Shown here: piece after piece, positions 58,616 to 64,000 of the stretch | Layout of the letters: every line of letters begins with the position of its first letter | Numbering within the stretch: position 1 is the first letter of the stretch | Origin: Oasisia sp. SBJ-2009 | Taxonomy: Eukaryota; Annelida; Polychaeta; Sabellida; Siboglinidae | NCBI GenBank assembly: GCA_964017155.1 | Contig: OZ024867.1 | Location: forward strand, 9,024,025 to 9,088,024 | Reading direction: 5' to 3' | Length of the DNA stretch: 64,000 nt | Program-made: the position numbers and the translations under genes | Notes under the pieces: generated by a model | Told to the model about the DNA's origin: nothing | The model's input: the letters and a program-made list of their open reading frames with translations, nothing else | The model's database searches: none

Positions 58616-60030
58616 CATACAGTGGGGTGTAATGGTTTATTGTGGTGTAATGGCATACAGTGGGGTGTAATGGTTTATTGTGGTGTAATGGCATACAGTG
58701 GGGTGTAATGGTTTATTGTGGTGTAATGGCATACAGTGGGGTATAATGGTTTATTGTGGTGTAATGGCGTACAGTGGGGTGTAATGGTTTATTGTGGTGT
58801 AATGGCATACAGTGGGGTGTAATGGTTTATTGTGGTGTAATGGCATACAGTGGGGTGTAATGGTTTATTGTGGTGTAATGGCATACAGTGGGGTGTAATG
58901 GTTTATTGTGGTGTAATGGCATACAGTGGGGTGTAATGGTTTATTGTGGTGTAATGGCATACAGTGGGGTGTAATGGTTTATTGTGGTGTAATGGCATAC
59001 AGTGGGGTGTAATGGTTTATTGTGGTGTAATGGCATACAGTGGGGTGTAATGGTTTATTGTGGTGTAATGGCATACAGTGGGGTGTAATGGTTTATTGTG
59101 GTGTAATGGCGTACAGTGGGGTGTAATGGTTTATTGTGGTGTAATGGCGTACAGTGGGGTGTAATGGTTTATTGTGGTGTAATGGCATACAGTGGGGTGT
59201 AATGGTTTATTGTGGTGTAATGGCATACAGTGGGGTGTAATGGTTTATTGTGGTGTAATGGCATACAGTGGGGTGTAATGGTTTATTGTGGTGTAATGGC
59301 GTACAGTGGGGTGTAATGGTTTATTGTGGTGTAATGGCGTACAGTGGGGTGTAATGGTTTATTGTGGTGTAATGGCATACAGTGGGGTGTAATGGTTTAT
59401 TGTGGTGTAATGGCATACAGTGGGGTGTAATGGTTTATTGTGGTGTAATGGCATACAGTGGGGTGTAATGGTTTATTGTGGTGTAATGGCGTACAGTGGG
59501 GTGTAATGGTTTATTGTGGTGTAATGGCATACAGTGGGGTGTAATGGTTTATTGTGGTGTAATGGCATACAGTGGGGTGTAATGGTTTATTGTGGTGTAA
59601 TGGCGTACAGTGGGGTGTAATGGTTTATTGTGGTGTAATGGCGTACAGTGGGGTGTAATGGTTTATTGTGGTGTAATGGCATACAGTGGGGTGTAATGGT
59701 TTATTGTGGTGTAATGGCATACAGTGGGGTGTAATGGTTTATTGTGGTGTAATGGCATACAGTGGGGTGTAATGGTTTATTGTGGTGTAATGGCGTACAG
59801 TGGGGTGTAATGGTTTATTGTGGTGTAATGGCGTACAGTGGGGTGTAATGGTTTATTGTGGTGTAATGGCATACAGTGGGGTGTAATGGTTTATTGTGGT
59901 GTAATGGCATACAGTGGGGTGTAATGGTTTATTGTGGTGTAATGGCATACAGTGGGGTGTAATGGTTTATTGTGGTGTAATGGCGTACAGTGGGGTGTAA
60001 TGGTTTATTGTGGTGTAATGGCGTACAGTG
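58616..60030. repeat. 38-bp satellite array, about 37 copies, with higher-order structure
   Basis: The unit is a 20-mer (ggtgtaatggcatacagtgg) plus an 18-mer (ggtgtaatggtttattgt). Units differ mainly at one site, catac or cgtac. From 59101 rightwards the variants repeat in blocks of five units (cgt, cgt, cat, cat, cat), a 190-bp higher-order period, with one block shortened by two units. Confidence 0.95.
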
Positions 60031-60734
60031 AGGTGTAATAGAGTATTGAGTGGGGTGTAATGGTGTACTGAGTGGAGTTGAAGTACTTTGGGGTGTAGCA
60101 GTACACATTGAGACGTAGTGGTGTATTTTAGTGTGTAATACTCCCAGTGTTCCCTACTATATGATGAGCGAGGTGGGCCCCCCAGGAGAAACACTGACTC
60201 CATTTGTTAGAGGTGTGGTACACTGAAACGAGTAGTGCTGCACTCGTGGGCGTGGTGTTATATCATGTTCAAAGGTGTTTAATGTTAGTTGCTCTCTATC
60301 TGTGTTTTGGACCAGATGAGGGGGTAAACAAGTGTATGACACTATGACATAGGTGTGACAGATGTCCAGGGTAAGACAGTGTATTCCAGGTTATGTGCGA
60401 TTGTCCAATGTGAAGTATTTCTGTGTACCGGGTGGGGTCCAATTATGACAGTGCTGTCTGGGAAGGGTTATTGTCCAGTTTAAATCACAACATTACAGGT
60501 GGGTGATGATCCAGTGAATACCACTGGGGAGAAATTGTTTTATTCAGATATGACTTAGTAACAACACATTGACCTAGTCAATTAAAATTAACTATTTAAG
60601 TCAGCAAATATTTGTATCATTGGTATTATGTCGTTAACAAACATGTTTGTCTGCACATATTCTAAGGTACCTATCCTGAAAATATTACAGCATCCATATT
60701 ATTAACTGGTATTTGACAGTCAAAATCTACTCAC

Positions 60735-60845
60735 CGTCCTGTAGGCAGTGGTCTCTCCCAAGATTGAGTCTCTGCCAACGCCCTCTTCGGAGTGAAATGA
60801 CAACTTCACCTGCCCCAGCTTGATCACGTGGACAGCCAGATCAGT
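60735..60845 (-). pseudogene. Candidate exon, diverged paralog of 63610-63721, one base shorter
   Basis: Acceptor tgtgtag|, donor |gtgagt, 111 nt. Encodes TDLAVHVIKLGQVKLSFHSE and EGVGRDS, then the frame that matches the paralog (DHCLQD versus DYCFQD) is shifted by one. Intron flanks are also alignable to the other copy ('catttaggcctaagc'). Family not recognised. Confidence 0.45.
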
Positions 60846-60999
60846 CTACACAAATAAACCCTACGTATCACGCAGTGGTCACGCACTCTGAACATTTAGG
60901 CCTAAGCCACACAGGTGGGATAACAAGCCGACCCATTTAATGTCCTGTAACTAGTTCACTAGAGAGACCCAGAAACACACGGAGGTTGTCCTCTTTAGG

Positions 61000-62250
61000 A
61001 GTACATTGTCTTGTGCCATTTTCATATCCCAACAAAGAGAACGTTTGCTACAACAAAACAGCACATTGTGGACAGACTTTGGTTTCAAACATTTAAACAA
61101 CTTAAGCTGTGGTGAGAGCATTGTCACGCTTTGTTGCTCATTTAACCCGGTTGCTTCAAGTTCAAGGCTGTATTTGGGCCTTCAAAGAAACATGCACCAC
61201 GTTCAATAGACTGTGTATTTGGGGTATATCTTTGTCACAGATCTTACCTCACACTAAGTGCAAGCAAAGGGTTGGCACTACAGAGTAAACAAAGTCAAAC
61301 CAAGGTGACACACAAGGTGACTGTCTACACAACTTACATAATCATTACATAAATGCACACAACATATACTTTATATCAATCAATGTGAGCTAAATTAGTC
61401 TTAAGACTTTTATATGACACTTCATCTACAAATAAAATGCACAGTGCGTTATGGCTCAGTTGCTAAGAAAGCGTGTTGTATTTTTGCGTGCAGCCATTTG
61501 TAATACTGTCCGGTCATGATGCCAAGATTGTATTGTCAATCAATTTAGTGTGGCAGATGTAAATGATTTCTGAGAATTGTCAACTCTTTAAAAAAGTCCG
61601 CTATTTTTAATAACACTGTTAACATAATTATTTCATATAATTCTTCATCAATTGTAACCTTCACAACGTATTGACAAAATAACCTATGAGGTTCTATCTG
61701 ATGAGTTCACTGTGTTCTATTTCAATGTTAAATGTCAACGTTCAATGTCAACGTTCTCTGCGCATGCATGAATATTCATATAAGGCTCCATAATTAATCA
61801 CCCATGTGGCTACAAGATCAGTGATACATGCAAACACAGACATGTATCGCCTTATTGCTCATACAACACCCAAATTATATTTAAACACAGTAGACATAGA
61901 CAGTAGGCTTACTCATCAGTAGTAACTAATCACATGTCTTGACACAATACATATTGAATGTATAGAAGCTGAGAAAAAAATCCCTATGACTTTCCAGATG
62001 TTGTATTGTCTATACGAATAAAAGGTATGTATACATTTATTTCATCTAGACAACATTTATCAAATGTTGACTGGTAATTTTCAAATTATAATTACTTTTG
62101 TGAACAGTACCAATGGATGAAAAAATTGATGCTATGATATACACAATGCCAATTACCAATCATATTACCAACTGCAATGTTCTGTTCCTATCATATCCAC
62201 AACTAGCATCTGATATATCAAAATATAGCACTTGTTTTATATAAATAGGT
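61000..62250. other. Intergenic or intronic AT-rich sequence
   Basis: No supported exon or repeat array seen. Confidence 0.4.
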
Positions 62251-62252
62251 TC

Positions 62253-62550
62253 TCCATCATCAGGACCAAAGTCACCATACTATAGATGCTCCATCATCAG
62301 GAGCAAAGTCACCATACCATAGGTGCTTCATCATCAGAAGCAATGTCACCATACAATAGGTGCTCCCTTATCAGGAGCAATGTCACCATACAATAGGTGC
62401 TCCATCATCAGGAGCAATGTCACCATACAATAGGTGCTCCATCATCAGGAGCAATGTCACCATACAATAGGTGCTCCATCATCAGGAGCAATGTCACCAT
62501 ACAATAGGTGCTCCATCATCAGGAGCAATGTCACCATACCATAGGTGTTT
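62253..62550. repeat. 37-bp tandem repeat, about 8 copies
   Basis: Unit 'gtgctccatcatcaggagca' plus 'atgtcaccatacaatag', with early copies more diverged. Confidence 0.93.
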
Positions 62551-62647
62551 AGCCTGTTTGTGTCTGTGACCGTGCATCATTGCAAGGTATTACCTGTAAG
62601 GACTACTGCTGCTGCAATTTTGCTACAATACTACTATTAGTTTAAGT

Positions 62648-62726
62648 TCTACTACTACTACTGCTACTATGACTAGTATTACTACTACGACTGCAACTAC
62701 AACTAGTGCTGCTGCTGCTGCTGCTG

Positions 62727-62781
<55 letters not shown>

Positions 62782-62880
62782 AATTATTACAACTTCTAGT
62801 ACTACTTCTAATTATACTACTACTACTACTGCTACTGCTATTATTACTAATAATAATAGTAATAATAACAATCATAATAA
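62648..62880. repeat. (ACT)n / (GCT)n / (AAT)n trinucleotide cluster
   Basis: About 230 bp of ACT with embedded GCT and AAT blocks; poly-Ser and poly-Thr frames are artefacts. Confidence 0.95.
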
Positions 62881-63609
62881 TATAACTTGAATTGCACCTA
62901 CATCTTTGGAAACTAATTTCAGAGGTGCATCAATCAACAGTGAGATCAGATTAACAGAACATGTCTAAACAATTATATTTTGCAGATTCCAAATAATTTA
63001 GCTGCACAACATGTGAACAATACATAATCATTATAGGCATTAAGCAAAGATCAACAAGTTGTAGTTTCAGTAAGTAATTTGAATACTATTGTAACAAATA
63101 TCAAGTTGTTAAAAATGTGGTGTTGTCACGCTACTATACAAGGCTCATGTTTACAAACACCCAGCAGCTGACTTAGTGTGTACCTAGTCACGCATGAATA
63201 CACACATATGAACACTATGCATGATTTACAGAGTGTGACGGCGTCTCGTTATGCTTACACCAGTTACCGCGACATATGGTTACATTTGTCCCCACTGCGT
63301 CAAAATGAAGCATGGATTGTCAGATGTGCCGAAACGTATGTTTATTAATAGCTACAATTAACTAATACCATAAATATATATGCTCTCTATAAATTCCTGA
63401 ATTAACACAACTAAAATATTTCTTAGTCTAACTTGTAAATTCTCCTAACCGATATGATATAATTGAGGGTTTATATGTAGCTAAACGATGGATGTGTTCG
63501 GCTTTAAATTTTTCCTCCGCGTAATCTAAGGTATTAATCCTGAAAACATCACGAGTTAATTTTAGAATTGTCCCCAGGGTGACTAGTTTGACTATGTAAA
63601 TCGGCTCAC

Positions 63610-63721
63610 CGTCTTGGAAGCAGTAGTCTTGCGCTACGGAGAAGTTTCTATTTACATCCTCTTCGGGGTGAAATGCCGCCACAAGCACCAACTGGGACAC
63701 ATGATAGACCCTCAACTCAGA
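63610..63721 (-). CDS. Candidate exon of an unrecognised gene (paralog of 60735-60845)
   Basis: Acceptor ttttgtag|, donor gacg|gtgagc, 112 nt, phase 0 to 1. Encodes SELRVYHVSQLVLVAAFHPE, then EDVNRNFSVAQDYCFQD. Two diverged copies 2.9 kb apart with matching splice sites argue that this is a real, duplicated exon. The parent gene is unknown; it may extend past the right edge, or be part of the receptor's 5' region. Confidence 0.5.
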
Positions 63722-63844
63722 CTACAAAAATAAACCATACACATCATGCAGCAGTCATGTACTCTGAGCATTTAGGCCTAAGCTACTTATAGTATATATC
63801 AGTTGTGTATGCTGATAAGTTCTGTATTCCAGCAAATGTGAGAA

Positions 63845-63847
<3 letters not shown>

Positions 63848-63906
<59 letters not shown>
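63848..63906. repeat. (CAG)n trinucleotide array
   Basis: About 20 pure CAG units; no supported coding frame contains it. Confidence 0.97.
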
Positions 63907-63908
<2 letters not shown>

Positions 63909-64000
63909 TGCTGCGATATGGTATTCACAACAATACGTCATACAATATCACAAGAAAGAAATTGTACATGTACAATCATCCTATTTACATAGTGGACCCC

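Noticed and set aside
62642..62890. Poly-Ser or poly-Thr coding frames
   Set aside because: Trinucleotide repeat translated; no flanking exon features.

Overview
This is a gene-poor, repeat-rich stretch of a metazoan nuclear genome. The evidence is multi-exon genes with canonical GT/AG introns, long AT-rich introns, dense microsatellites, several minisatellites and a satellite array, and DNA-transposon remnants. The gene content (a SAP130 homolog and a HEPN-NACHT-LRR receptor of the DZIP3-like type seen in molluscs and other marine invertebrates) suggests a marine invertebrate, most likely a lophotrochozoan such as a mollusc. The species cannot be named from sequence alone.

Layout. 0-1.8 kb: an intronless ORF of transposon-associated type, with a PIN/FEN-like nuclease core and a C-terminal CXC cysteine motif, open to the left edge. 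2-18 kb: mostly non-coding, with a hairpin, three long copies and one fragment of an interspersed repeat beside (TA)n or (GT)n tracts, a two-exon THAP zinc-finger fragment (4.5-4.9 kb), a 57-bp minisatellite (12.0-12.4 kb), an 8-bp array (15.1-15.8 kb) and large (GT)n arrays. 18.9-38.2 kb (+ strand): a SAP130 homolog (Sin3/HDAC corepressor subunit) in about 19 exons. Its introns hold a 29-bp minisatellite, a (CCTG)n array, a hAT-type element, GT-rich and CT-rich blocks, and a 93-bp triplication that includes an exon boundary. Splice sites are well kept, but two in-frame stops and several one-base frame or phase breaks are visible.

40.8-52.7 kb (- strand): a HEPN-NACHT-LRR gene that can be followed exon by exon (15 exons, all phases compatible, about 1167 aa). 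It contains a tandemly duplicated exon and two GC-AG introns. 53.8-55.1 kb: a non-autonomous hAT element with an intact 8-bp target duplication. 55.6-63.7 kb: three candidate minus-strand exons, two of them diverged copies of each other, separated by a roughly 3.5-kb satellite region. Its core is a 38-bp repeat with a visible higher-order period of 190 bp. The right edge carries a 37-bp tandem repeat, (ACT)n and (CAG)n tracts.

The two main genes are functionally unrelated as far as the sequence shows: a chromatin corepressor subunit and a putative innate-immune NTPase receptor lying tail to tail (SAP130 ends at 37.5 kb, the receptor ends at 40.8 kb).
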